A DNA stretch of 64,000 bases, from NCBI GenBank assembly GCA_045648985.1, contig JAZROZ010000028.1:45542-109541 (forward strand), written 5' to 3'. Positions within the stretch are counted from its first letter, which is position 1; every line of letters starts with the position of its first letter. The notes beneath the pieces were generated by a model. It saw nothing but the letters and a program-made list of their open reading frames with translations, did no database searches and had not been told where the DNA came from. The translations under genes and the position numbers were made by a program. The DNA is from SIG437 sp045648985. GTDB lineage: Bacteria; Bacillota; Clostridia; UBA1381; UBA9506. Positions 23,699 through 32,518 of this stretch are shown here, one piece after another.

Positions 23699-24850
23699 TC
23701 AGCCGTTGTTCTTCACTTCAACTATTTCAGCTCCCGTTGCAGTTATTCCAACAGCTTTCGAAGACGTACCTACAAACTTAAAATCACTTAAGGTTGTGCC
23801 GAGATTTAACTGATATTTCTCTCTGCATCTTGAATCAAGAATGGAAACAACTCTGTTGTTGTCAACCGCTATTGTTCCGCCCATGCTATCTAAGAATCTA
23901 GCTTTTGAAGAAAGGGCAAACTCGCCCTCAAAAGCTCCTTTTGTGCTGTAAGAACGTATCAGACTTCCGTTTGAATTCTGCGAGGAATCGCTAAAAAGTA
24001 AAAGAATCGTTCCGTTATCAATTTCATAGCTTATCAGTTCGCGGTCTTCATAATCAATAGTTTCAATACATTTTCCGTAACTGTTATAAACCAATGTTTT
24101 TGAACAACCTATGCAATAAAGATAGTTTCCGTCAAATTCAACACTTGCAAAAATCTCATCCGATACAATATCGTTTGTAAACGGTTTGTCTTTTGTTATG
24201 TTAAACATATATATATTACTTGAAACCACACCATTATCTGTACTTATGGTTGAAATAGCAATATCACGGTTATTGTCGGAAATGTCTGCAGATAAAACAG
24301 TGATAGAGCCTGACTTCCATTTAAAAAGCTCTTCTCCTGTAGCAGACCTTACTATTGCCGAATTTTTATGTACATCACCCTCGGTTATAAAAAGTGAATA
24401 TCCGTTTGAGTTGATTCGTGCAATTATGATATTTTCATCAAGAGTAAGCGTTTTCTCAAGCTTTGAGTCTTTAAAGACGTGCGCGGTTTTCCCGCCTTTA
24501 TCTGCAACTAAAGCATAAGTGCCGTCTGTTGATATTATGGGATTTGATGATTTTAACGGCATATCATATTCCAAAACACCTTCGGCTGACGATATCTTTA
24601 AATTGTCAACACTAAAGAAAAATATTTTATTGTCAGTAAGAGCATGTGAATACACCGTTCCCGAGTCTAAGGTAAACCCTATCGGCTTTGTTTTCGCATC
24701 GCTGACATCTATCTTAGGCTCAGCATCCCTTGTTTCCCAAAGCAGCGCGCTGATTGCCGCAAGGCTCACTACCATTAAAAGAATAACTACTGAAATTACA
24801 ATATGCTGCCAGTTAAATCTTTTTTCACCTACAAAACGAATTTCGCTCAT
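23699..24850 (-). CDS. DUF5711 family membrane-anchored beta-propeller
   Basis: The 383-residue protein has a short cytosolic N-terminus, one membrane helix (about 17-39) and an external domain of repeated four-stranded blades (YALVADKGGKTAHVF, LYCIGCSKTLVYNSYGKCI). This matches DUF5711 of Clostridia, typically encoded near cvpA as here. Its function is unknown; a scaffold or sensor at the cell surface is plausible. A GGGAGGGG site precedes the ATG. Confidence 0.82.
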   Translation of the reverse strand: MSEIRFVGEKRFNWQHIVISVVILLMVVSLAAISALLWETRDAEPKIDVSDAKTKPIGFTLDSGTVYSHALTDNKIFFFSVDNLKISSAEGVLEYDMPLKSSNPIISTDGTYALVADKGGKTAHVFKDSKLEKTLTLDENIIIARINSNGYSLFITEGDVHKNSAIVRSATGEELFKWKSGSITVLSADISDNNRDIAISTISTDNGVVSSNIYMFNITKDKPFTNDIVSDEIFASVEFDGNYLYCIGCSKTLVYNSYGKCIETIDYEDRELISYEIDNGTILLLFSDSSQNSNGSLIRSYSTKGAFEGEFALSSKARFLDSMGGTIAVDNNRVVSILDSRCREKYQLNLGTTLSDFKFVGTSSKAVGITATGAEIVEVKNNG

Positions 24851-24865
24851 AATTTCCCCTCCCGC

Positions 24866-24919
24866 TTAACCGAAAGAGAATAATCCAAACTCCAATTTTT
24901 AGAGGCAGATTTTAGCTTT
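24866..24919 (-). repeat. 54-bp leader repeat, copy 2 (before DUF5711 gene)
   Basis: It matches copy 1 at 23047-23100 with about five changes. Here the outer stem is formed by TAACCGAAAG and CTTTCGGTTA flanks, different bases from copy 1 but still pairing. It lies between the truA stop and the DUF5711 ribosome binding site. Confidence 0.8.
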
Positions 24920-24934
24920 CGGTTATCGAACTAA

Positions 24935-25675
24935 TTAATAATCCAGCTTGTATAGAATAAGTCCATGAGCAGGTGCTGTTGTTCCTGCTTTCTTTCTGTC
25001 TTTTGATTCAATGATTGTGGGAACATCATCTGCTTTTATTGCGCCTTTTCCCACCCAAACCAAAGTTCCCGCGATAATTCTGACCATGTTGTATAAAAAA
25101 CCGTTTCCTTTGACTGAAAACTTTATAATTCCTTCTTCATTTTTCTCTACTTTAGCATCATATATAGTACGTACAAAGGTTTTAGCAGTTCCACCCTTTG
25201 CCATAAAAGCAGAAAAATCATACTCTCCAATAAAATACTGCGCCGCTTTTTGCATCTCTAAAATATCAAGTGGAAATTTAAAATGCCACGCAAAATTTTT
25301 CAAAAACGGGTTTCCGTGCAAAGTGTTGTCTATCGTATATACATACGTTTTGGCCACCACATCAAAACGTGCATTAAATTCAGGATTACAAATCTCTGCG
25401 TTTTTAACACGTATTCCATCTTCTACCAACGCATTGATTCCGCACACAAGCTTTTGAGGCGGAAAGTCGCTTTCTAAGAAAAAGTTTGCAACGTAATCTT
25501 TAGCATGGACACCGCTATCTGTTCTGCTCACACCGCAAAGCTCTATATCTTCTTTTGTTATTGTCTTAATTGCCTTTTCTATCTCTCCGCACACCGTTTT
25601 AGCATTAGGTTGTCTTTGCCAACCGCTAAAGCCCGTGCCATCATACATCAGCTCTAATTTGTAATTATTTTTCAT
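24935..25675 (-). CDS. truA: tRNA pseudouridine synthase A
   Basis: The 246-residue enzyme converts U38-U40 of the tRNA anticodon stem to pseudouridine. The catalytic Asp lies in GVSRTDSGVHA, and the family N-terminus MYDGTGFSGWQRQ and the C-terminal GNGFLYNMVRIIAGTLVWVGKG are present. It begins six bases after ecfT, the usual arrangement in Firmicutes, where the ECF module and truA are neighbours. Full length. Confidence 0.96.
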   Translation of the reverse strand: MKNNYKLELMYDGTGFSGWQRQPNAKTVCGEIEKAIKTITKEDIELCGVSRTDSGVHAKDYVANFFLESDFPPQKLVCGINALVEDGIRVKNAEICNPEFNARFDVVAKTYVYTIDNTLHGNPFLKNFAWHFKFPLDILEMQKAAQYFIGEYDFSAFMAKGGTAKTFVRTIYDAKVEKNEEGIIKFSVKGNGFLYNMVRIIAGTLVWVGKGAIKADDVPTIIESKDRKKAGTTAPAHGLILYKLDY

Positions 25676-25681
25676 ACTTTT

Positions 25682-26488
25682 CTAAACTCCAAATATTTTA
25701 AGGGCAATTAAAGCGGCTAAGAAAATCACTAAGGCCATAGCCGCTACCAAATCATATTTTGTATAGTGTATCTCTTTTAATCTGGTTCTGTTTTTGCCGC
25801 CATGATAGCATCTTGATTCCATAGCAACAGCTAAATCGTCAGCTCTCCTGAAAGCGCTTATAAATAGTGGTACGAGCATTGGTGTAAGCGCTTTTATTTT
25901 CTTTATAAAAGAGCCTGAATCTAAATCTGAGCCTCTGGCTTTCTGTGCTTTTATAATCTTTTCCGTTTCCTCAATTAAGGTTGGAATAAATCTTATAGCA
26001 ATACTCATCATCATAGCAAGCTCGTGAGTAGGAAAACCTATTTTAGAAACGGGTTTTAGGAGTGTTTCCAAGCCGTCAGTTAAAGCAATCGGTGATGTAG
26101 TATATGTGAGCGCAGCACTTGTTATGATTAAAAGTATAAGCCTGATTGCCATTTTAACGGCAAGGATGATTCCCTCGTACTTAATGTATGTCTTAAAGCC
26201 AAACAGATATACCACCTGTCCTTGCGTCAAAAACATATTCAGTATCGCTGTAAAAATAATCACAAACCATATTGGTTTTAAGCTTTTAAAATACATTTTT
26301 GCAGGTACCTTAGACAAAAACATTACCATCAGAATAAAAAGTGCCGATAATGTATATGAAAACACAGTTGATGACATAAAAATGGCAACAATCATTAAAA
26401 TGAGTCCTAATATTTTTGTTCTCGGGTCCAGCTTATGAAGGAAGGAATCTATCGGGAAATACTGCCCTAAGGTTATATCACTGAGCAT
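25682..26488 (-). CDS. ecfT: ECF transporter transmembrane subunit EcfT
   Basis: The 268-residue subunit couples ATP hydrolysis by EcfA1/A2 to S-component toppling. About five membrane helices are followed by the two coupling motifs ARG seen in KAQKARGSDLD and in the basic C-terminal part (AMESRCYHGG). The ATG at 26488 follows GAGGAGG; it overlaps ecfA2 by 11 bases, so the longer form is rejected. It fits the A1-A2-T order. Confidence 0.95.
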   Translation of the reverse strand: MLSDITLGQYFPIDSFLHKLDPRTKILGLILMIVAIFMSSTVFSYTLSALFILMVMFLSKVPAKMYFKSLKPIWFVIIFTAILNMFLTQGQVVYLFGFKTYIKYEGIILAVKMAIRLILLIITSAALTYTTSPIALTDGLETLLKPVSKIGFPTHELAMMMSIAIRFIPTLIEETEKIIKAQKARGSDLDSGSFIKKIKALTPMLVPLFISAFRRADDLAVAMESRCYHGGKNRTRLKEIHYTKYDLVAAMALVIFLAALIALKIFGV

Positions 26489-27362
26489 CTTTTTTTTCCT
26501 CCTCTTCTTTTTGTTTTTTTGCAATAAGTAAAGAGAGAGTAGCACGCGCTTTTTCTACTGTATATATATCAGGATTAATTTCTACACCGCGTGCTAAAAG
26601 CTTTGCAATAAGCTTGCTTATCTGCGGAATATCGAGTCCCATCCCTGTCAATTCCTCTGCTCTTTTGAAAATTTCAGCAGGACGACCATCCATAGCCACT
26701 CTGCCTTTATTCATTACTATAATTCTTTCCGCTATTTTTGCCACATCCTCCATAGAATGTGATACTAAAATAACAGTCATTTTTCTTGCAAGATGAAGCG
26801 CTCTTATCTGTGTTAAAATTTCTTCTTTTCCTTGGGGGTCAAGACCTGCTGTAGGCTCATCTAAGATTAAAATATCAGGCTTCATTGCAAGCACTCCTGC
26901 GATTGCCACACGTCTTTTTTGTCCGCCCGACAGATTAAATGGAGATTTTTCCGCAAAAGACTCCGAAAGACCTACGTGACACATAGCCTCTTTAACTCTC
27001 TTATCAATTTCATCATCGGAAAAACCGAGATTTTTCGGTCCGAACGCAATATCTTTATAGACAGTTTCTTCAAAGAGCTGATGCTCTGGATACTGAAAAA
27101 CAAGACCAACCTCACGGCGAACAGAAAGCTTATCTACATCTTTTTCGTTTATGTCGCGTCCGTTTAACAAAACTCTGCCGCTTGTGGGAACAATTAGTCC
27201 GTTTAAGTGCTGAATAAACGTGGATTTTCCCGAGCCTGTATGCCCGATGAGTCCTATAAACTCGCCGTCGGAAATCTCAAGGTTTATGTCCTTTAAAGCC
27301 TCTTTTTCAAAAGGACTGCCCTGCATATATATATAATTTAAATTTTCAATCTTTATCGCCAT
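26478..27362 (-). CDS. ecfA2: ECF transporter ATPase EcfA2
   Basis: The 294-residue ABC ATPase has Walker A GHTGSGKST, Q-loop FQYPEHQLF, signature NLSGGQKRR, Walker B ILILDEPTAGLD and switch His in VSHSMED. With EcfA1 it forms the heterodimeric motor shared by several S components. The C-terminal tail is Lys/Glu-rich and overlaps the ecfT start. Confidence 0.96.
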   Translation of the reverse strand: MAIKIENLNYIYMQGSPFEKEALKDINLEISDGEFIGLIGHTGSGKSTFIQHLNGLIVPTSGRVLLNGRDINEKDVDKLSVRREVGLVFQYPEHQLFEETVYKDIAFGPKNLGFSDDEIDKRVKEAMCHVGLSESFAEKSPFNLSGGQKRRVAIAGVLAMKPDILILDEPTAGLDPQGKEEILTQIRALHLARKMTVILVSHSMEDVAKIAERIIVMNKGRVAMDGRPAEIFKRAEELTGMGLDIPQISKLIAKLLARGVEINPDIYTVEKARATLSLLIAKKQKEEEEKKDAQ

Positions 27363-27390
27363 AAATTTTCAGCCTTTCATTAGCCAAAGT

Positions 27391-28230
27391 CTATTTGCTG
27401 TCTAAATATTTCATCAGTTCATCGGCACATTCATCCACCGTCAAAACATCGTTTTTTACTGGAATACCCGATTTGTTTAAAAGATATGCAAGCTCTGTGA
27501 CCTGCGGTACATCTAAACCTAAGCCTTTTATAGCTTTAACCTGAGAAAAAATGTTTTTCGGAATATCGTCCATAACAACCTTGCCGTCATCCATAACGAT
27601 AACACGGTCTGCTCTTACTGCTTCATCCATATAGTGAGTTATTAAAACCATTGTGATGCCTTCTTCATTTCGGAGCTTTTCGATTGTATCTATGATTTCG
27701 CGTCTTCCTTTCGGGTCAAGCATCGCGGTAGGCTCATCAAAAACTATACACTCAGGGCGCATCGCAATAGCTCCCGCTATGGCAACACGTTGCTTCTGTC
27801 CACCCGACAAAAGATGCGGTGCGTGATGTCTGTATTCATACATATCAACCGCTTTTAGTGCATCATCTACCCTTTTTCTTATCTCCTCAGATGGAATTCC
27901 CAGGTTTTCCGGAGCAAAAGCGACATCTTCTTCTACAACTGTTGCAACTATCTGATTATCAGGATTCTGGAAAACCATACCTACCCTTTGACGTATATCC
28001 CAGTAATGCTCCTCAAGTTTTGTGCTCACTCCACTGACATACACATTTCCGCAGGCAGGCACTAAAAGACCGTTAAAATGTTTAGCGAGCGTCGATTTTC
28101 CGCAGCCGTTATGACCTAATATGGCAACAAACTCGCCTTTTTTTATCTCTATATCTATTCCTTTTAAGACAAAGTTTATATCCCCATCTTCTGTATCATA
28201 GGAATATGTGATATTTTCGGTTTTTATCAT
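27391..28230 (-). CDS. ecfA1: ECF transporter ATPase EcfA1
   Basis: The 279-residue ABC ATPase has Walker A GHNGCGKST, Q-loop FQNPDNQIVA, signature LLSGGQKQR, Walker B CIVFDEPTAMLD and switch His in ITHYMDE. The FQNPDNQ form is typical of EcfA1. Its ATG overlaps the proA stop by four bases, tying the ECF module to the proline genes in one transcript. Confidence 0.96.
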   Translation of the reverse strand: MIKTENITYSYDTEDGDINFVLKGIDIEIKKGEFVAILGHNGCGKSTLAKHFNGLLVPACGNVYVSGVSTKLEEHYWDIRQRVGMVFQNPDNQIVATVVEEDVAFAPENLGIPSEEIRKRVDDALKAVDMYEYRHHAPHLLSGGQKQRVAIAGAIAMRPECIVFDEPTAMLDPKGRREIIDTIEKLRNEEGITMVLITHYMDEAVRADRVIVMDDGKVVMDDIPKNIFSQVKAIKGLGLDVPQVTELAYLLNKSGIPVKNDVLTVDECADELMKYLDSK

Positions 28231-29465
28231 CTTGTTTGTCCACTTCCGTAAATAATATATTTTGTTGTGGTAAGCTCATTAAGACCCATAGGTCCTCTTG
28301 CATGAAGCTTTTGTGTGCTTATGCCGATTTCAGCCCCAAAGCCGAACTCAAACCCATCTGTAAAGCGTGTTGAAGCATTAACATAAACAGCCGCCGCATC
28401 AACACAGTCTAAGAAGTGATTGCTTTTAGCATAATCATTTGTTATAATCGCTTCAGAATGACCTGTGCCGTATTTGTTTATATGGGCGATTGCTTCATCA
28501 ATTCCGCTTACTACTTTAATCGCCAAAATCAAATCGTTATATTCTGTTTCAAAATCTTCCTCCTTAGCAGGAGAAATATCACTTAGTATCTTAAGTGTCT
28601 TTTCGCAGCCTCGCAGCTGAACATTAAAGGGCGAAAGTTCGTTTTTTACCAAAGGAAGAAACTTATTTGCAATTTTTTCATCAACTAAAAGTGTCTCTGC
28701 TGCATTACACACAGAAGGACGTGATGTTTTTGCATTTACTGTGATATCTGCCGCCATCTTAAAATCTGCGGTTTCCTCCACGTATATATGGCAGTTTCCT
28801 GTTCCTGTTTCTATGACAGGCACAGTTGCATTGTTTACAACTGTCTTTATCAGTCCCTTGCCACCGCGTGGGATTAACACATCTATATAGTCATTCATTT
28901 TCATAAGCTCTTTAGCTACACTTCTATCTGTATCGCGAACGAGCTGCACGGCATTTTCAGGATACCCTGCTTCCTTTAAGGCATCAGAAATTATATCACA
29001 AATCACGCTGTTTGAATTGATTGATTCACTTCCGCCACGCAAAATACAAGCGTTTTGTGTTTTAATACAAAGAGCCGCCGCGTCAACAGTTACGTTAGGT
29101 CTTGCTTCATATATTATTCCAATTACACCAAGCGGCACTCGTTTTTTTCCTATTTTAAGACCGTTAGGTCTTAAAACAGTATTTATCACTTCGCCAACAG
29201 GAGAAGAAAGCATCTCTACTTTTCTTACTCCATCAGCCATATCGGCTATACGCTTTTGGGTGAGCTTTAGTCTGTCAACCATCGCAGGCTTTCCGCCTTT
29301 TTCTATGAATGCGCTAACATCCTTTTCGTTTTCTTTTAAAATTCTGTCAGTATTCTTGATTAAACTGTCAGCTACCAAAAGAAGCGCCTTGCTCGTTTTT
29401 GCCGCTTCAATATTCATTATTTCACGGCTAGCCGCTTTTGCTAAAATGCCCATTTCTTTTAACAT
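28227..29465 (-). CDS. proA: Gamma-glutamyl phosphate reductase
   Basis: The 412-residue enzyme reduces gamma-glutamyl phosphate with NADPH to glutamate semialdehyde, the second step of proline synthesis. It has the aldehyde-dehydrogenase-like fold with VPLGVIGIIYEARPNVT, LRGGSES and the catalytic Cys in RPSVCNAAETLL. It follows proB by 15 bases, the standard proBA order. Confidence 0.97.
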   Translation of the reverse strand: MLKEMGILAKAASREIMNIEAAKTSKALLLVADSLIKNTDRILKENEKDVSAFIEKGGKPAMVDRLKLTQKRIADMADGVRKVEMLSSPVGEVINTVLRPNGLKIGKKRVPLGVIGIIYEARPNVTVDAAALCIKTQNACILRGGSESINSNSVICDIISDALKEAGYPENAVQLVRDTDRSVAKELMKMNDYIDVLIPRGGKGLIKTVVNNATVPVIETGTGNCHIYVEETADFKMAADITVNAKTSRPSVCNAAETLLVDEKIANKFLPLVKNELSPFNVQLRGCEKTLKILSDISPAKEEDFETEYNDLILAIKVVSGIDEAIAHINKYGTGHSEAIITNDYAKSNHFLDCVDAAAVYVNASTRFTDGFEFGFGAEIGISTQKLHARGPMGLNELTTTKYIIYGSGQTR

Positions 29466-29480
29466 ATCATCAAATCCTTT

Positions 29481-30275
29481 TTAAGCTTTAAAGACTGTTC
29501 CAACCCTTTTTCCATCTAAAATATCATAAACTATTTCAGGTTTTTCACCACTTGCAATAACCATATCAATACCGGCTGACATTGCAATTTTTGCAGCAGT
29601 AACTTTCGTCATCATTCCGCCTGTTCCGCGACTTGTCCCACTGCCACCGGCAGAGCTGATTAGCTCATCCGTTATTTCATCAATTTCTTCAATAAGCCTT
29701 GCATCGTTATTTTTATGAGGGTCTTTGTCATAAAGTCCGTCAATATCCGAAAGAAGAATTAAAAGATCAGCGCATACGAGCTCTGCAACAAAAGCAGAAA
29801 GTGTATCATTATCACCAAATTCAATTTCATCCGAGCTTACTGTATCGTTTTCGTTTACTATCGGAACAACACCCCATTTTAAAAGCATTTCCATAGTATT
29901 TACAGCATTCTTTCTTCTTTCCGCTATCTCCACTATATCACGCGTTAAGAGCACCTGCGCTGCATCGCAACCGTATTCTGAAAAGAACTTACTGTATATT
30001 CCCATAAGCTCACCCTGGCCAACAGCACTCATTGCCTGACGTTCTTTTATGCAGGTTGGTCTTTCCTTTATTCCGAGCTTACCCATACCAACACCTACAG
30101 CGCCGCTTGATACTAAAATCACTTCTTTTCCGCTATGGCGAAGGTCTGAAAGCGTCCTTGCAAGCTTTTCCACACGTCTTAAATTAATAAGCCCCGTATC
30201 ATAAGTAAGTGTGGAAGTGCCAACTTTTATTACTATTCTTTTTGCACCTTTCAATTTCTCTCTAATAACTGACAT
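29481..30275 (-). CDS. proB: Glutamate 5-kinase (short form without PUA domain)
   Basis: The 264-residue amino-acid kinase phosphorylates glutamate in the first step of proline synthesis and is normally feedback-inhibited by proline. Seen are VIKVGTSTL, SSGAVGVGMGKLG, VNENDTVSSDE and FGDNDTLSA, and the GTGGMMTKVTAA substrate loop. The C-terminal PUA domain of the 360-residue forms is absent, as in several Gram-positive enzymes. I chose the ATG at 30275 because AGGGGA precedes it; the longer frame overlaps the DUF4330 gene. Confidence 0.95.
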   Translation of the reverse strand: MSVIREKLKGAKRIVIKVGTSTLTYDTGLINLRRVEKLARTLSDLRHSGKEVILVSSGAVGVGMGKLGIKERPTCIKERQAMSAVGQGELMGIYSKFFSEYGCDAAQVLLTRDIVEIAERRKNAVNTMEMLLKWGVVPIVNENDTVSSDEIEFGDNDTLSAFVAELVCADLLILLSDIDGLYDKDPHKNNDARLIEEIDEITDELISSAGGSGTSRGTGGMMTKVTAAKIAMSAGIDMVIASGEKPEIVYDILDGKRVGTVFKA

Positions 30276-30297
30276 CTCAATCCCCTTAATTCTGTCT

Positions 30298-30831
30298 CTA
30301 CGCAATCTTTTTTGACTCAGCATCAACTAAAATTTCATCAACTCTTACTGTTGTCATTGCATCAATATTTTTAATAATTAAGGTTTCTCCTGAGCTGATT
30401 TTTAAGTCATTTTCATTAAGACAACCTTTACCTGTTTCTATACCCCATGTTTTTAAGTACATTGTAACTTCATATTTTTCAGGAACATCGCTGTAAACCA
30501 TATTTCCGTCAACGCTTGTAACTAGGCTCTGATATGGCTTTGATTCAACCTTTTCAATCTCGCCCATTACCTTTTTTTCAAGTGCCGCAAAGACCAAATC
30601 CCCCGGCTCAAACGCATCGCGTGTTATATCTCTTACATCTTCAACAACTAGCTTTACGGTTATTTCGTCTATCGTATCACCTTTTTTTATGTCCTGAGGT
30701 CCTTCTTTTTTTGCAGAAGAAAAACCATATACTAAAACTCCACCAATAATAGCTAAAAGTAATATAACAATCACAGACAGGTCTATAATACTGATTTTGC
30801 CGAAAATCTTTCCTTTTTCATCAATTATCAT
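30298..30831 (-). CDS. DUF4330 family protein (second of a tandem pair)
   Basis: The 177-residue protein starts with the DUF4330 signature MIIDEKGKIFGKISIIDLS, one membrane helix (about 17-38) and an external beta-rich domain. It is a paralogue of the next upstream gene, from which it is separated by one base. GGAGGG precedes the ATG. The family is found beside polysaccharide genes in Clostridia, and its role is unknown; the context suggests glycan export or assembly. Confidence 0.85.
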   Translation of the reverse strand: MIIDEKGKIFGKISIIDLSVIVILLLAIIGGVLVYGFSSAKKEGPQDIKKGDTIDEITVKLVVEDVRDITRDAFEPGDLVFAALEKKVMGEIEKVESKPYQSLVTSVDGNMVYSDVPEKYEVTMYLKTWGIETGKGCLNENDLKISSGETLIIKNIDAMTTVRVDEILVDAESKKIA

Positions 30832-30832
30832 T

Positions 30833-31363
30833 TTATTTGCCCTCCACTAACTCTTCATCATATTCAATGTCTATTACATATCCTTTAAGTGTAGCTCCCC
30901 TTGTCACCAACTCAACATCCGAGCCAATTTTTATAGATTTTTTATCGAGTAAAAAATCGGGGTTTTCAAATTTTAAATTTGACTTTATTTTTATGTGACC
31001 GTCATACTTTCCTTCAACTTCCGTCAGTTCATAAGATAAGCTCTGTTTATTTTCTGTCAGATATCGTGATGGAAGCGTAGAACATTCTATAACTTCTCCT
31101 ATAGGCTCGTCTGAGTCAACCTGATAAACTCGGTCTCCTACATTGATTTTTTCAAAATAGTCCTCACTCTGTTTTGTTACTTCAACAGTATAGAGCACTT
31201 CTGCTTCCAGAACCGTTCCTGCTCCGAAGCCACCCAACACCCCTGAAAACAGCTTTACTGCTCCTAAAGCCAAAAAGCAAACAATAATAAGCACTATAAT
31301 CACATCTAAAATATTAACTTTACCGAATATCTTTCCTTTTTTGTCAATTATCATATTCTCCAC
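30833..31363 (-). CDS. DUF4330 family protein (first of a tandem pair)
   Basis: The 176-residue product shares the N-terminal MIIDKKGKIFGKVNILDV, a membrane helix (about 18-40) and an external domain with its neighbour; the pair arose by duplication. The start is unclear: GTG at 31363 has AAAGG just upstream, while ATG at 31354 would match the neighbour's N-terminus but has a very short spacing. It lies 57 bases after the GT4 gene in the same direction. Confidence 0.82.
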   Translation of the reverse strand: MENMIIDKKGKIFGKVNILDVIIVLIIVCFLALGAVKLFSGVLGGFGAGTVLEAEVLYTVEVTKQSEDYFEKINVGDRVYQVDSDEPIGEVIECSTLPSRYLTENKQSLSYELTEVEGKYDGHIKIKSNLKFENPDFLLDKKSIKIGSDVELVTRGATLKGYVIDIEYDEELVEGK

Positions 31364-31420
31364 GTTACCTTTCTGCCCACCAAATTCCTTTTTTAATTAC
31401 TGTGAGCCAGTAAAATATTT

Positions 31421-32518
31421 TTATATAATCTCTTTATATAATTTTTCTAAGTTTGAAACCATAATGTCGGCAGAAAAGCTTTTTTCATACAAAGATTTAG
31501 CTCCTGTGCTGCAGGTTTCATAAAGCTTTTTATTATCTGCAAGCTGAGTCATCGCTTCTGCTAGAGATATAGTATCAGCCGCTCCTACCAAAATGCCTGT
31601 TTTTGACGTCTTGACAAGCTGTGAATTTCCGCCCGTATCTGTTGCTATGGTAGGCTTAGAAAGACTCATCGCCTCTAGGATTGATAGGCTCATTGCTTCA
31701 GATTCCGAGCTTATGACATTTACATCAACTATGTTTAAAAGCTCTGTTGTATCCTCTACAAAGCCTGTGAATATAACATTTTTTCCTATATCATATTTCC
31801 CGACTCTCTGCTCAAGTTCTTTTTTAAGGCTTCCGTCACCGGCGATAATGAATTTTGCTTTTCGTCCGCTTTTTAAAAACTCTCTTGCTGCCTTTAAGAA
31901 ATATTTATGCCCTTTGACAGACTCAAGTCTTGCAAAAATTCCAAAAACCACCTCATCATCAGCAATGTTTAAGGCTTCTTTGATTTCTTTTTTTCTGTCA
32001 GGAGAAATTTCCTCCATCTTTTCTACGCCATTATATACCGTTTTGATTTTTTCCTCAGGTATACCTGACTTTTTAAGATTATCTTTTACCGTATCAGCTA
32101 CGGCTACATAAATATCTGTCAGCATACTGTTCATAATTCCAATGACCTTTGACTTTAGCCCCGACCTTACTGGCTCCAAACAATGCCTTGTTGATACAAT
32201 CTTTCTTGCTTTTGCACGCTTAGCTGCAATCCTTGCAGAAAGGCTTGCATGAGTATGAACAATATCGGGCTTTATTTCCAAAAACAACTTCTTTAAAAAC
32301 TTAACACACTTTTTGTCATATGATTTATCCGCCATAAAAGGAGCTTCTATAAGTGTCACGTCTTCGTATTTTTCTATATACGGTACAAGCTTACTTTTTT
32401 CGGGAACTATAACATATACAGAAAAGCTTTGTCTGTCATAGTACTTAAGATAGTTTAAAAGATATCTGCCTGCTCCGCCTATATTAGTGTCAGATACGAC
32501 CTGTACAACCTTAATCAC
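31421..32518 (-). CDS. GT4-family glycosyltransferase
   Basis: The 365-residue retaining GT-B enzyme has the N-terminal VVSDTNIGGAGRYLLNYL, the central KTVYNGVE, FARLESVKGHKYFLKAA, and the donor-binding SSESEAMSLSILEAMSLSKP (EX7E motif). It should add a sugar to a lipid-linked or wall glycan at the cytosolic face. The start is GTG overlapping the preceding stop by one base, so it is coupled to the ligase-like gene. Confidence 0.92.
   Translation of the reverse strand: MIKVVQVVSDTNIGGAGRYLLNYLKYYDRQSFSVYVIVPEKSKLVPYIEKYEDVTLIEAPFMADKSYDKKCVKFLKKLFLEIKPDIVHTHASLSARIAAKRAKARKIVSTRHCLEPVRSGLKSKVIGIMNSMLTDIYVAVADTVKDNLKKSGIPEEKIKTVYNGVEKMEEISPDRKKEIKEALNIADDEVVFGIFARLESVKGHKYFLKAAREFLKSGRKAKFIIAGDGSLKKELEQRVGKYDIGKNVIFTGFVEDTTELLNIVDVNVISSESEAMSLSILEAMSLSKPTIATDTGGNSQLVKTSKTGILVGAADTISLAEAMTQLADNKKLYETCSTGAKSLYEKSFSADIMVSNLEKLYKEII

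Noticed and set aside
29017..29484. 155-codon antisense frame over proA
   Set aside because: proA is conserved over its whole length; this is a shadow frame.
31593..32111. 172-codon antisense frame over the GT4 gene
   Set aside because: Shadow of a conserved glycosyltransferase, rich in Ser, Phe and Leu as expected for an antisense frame.
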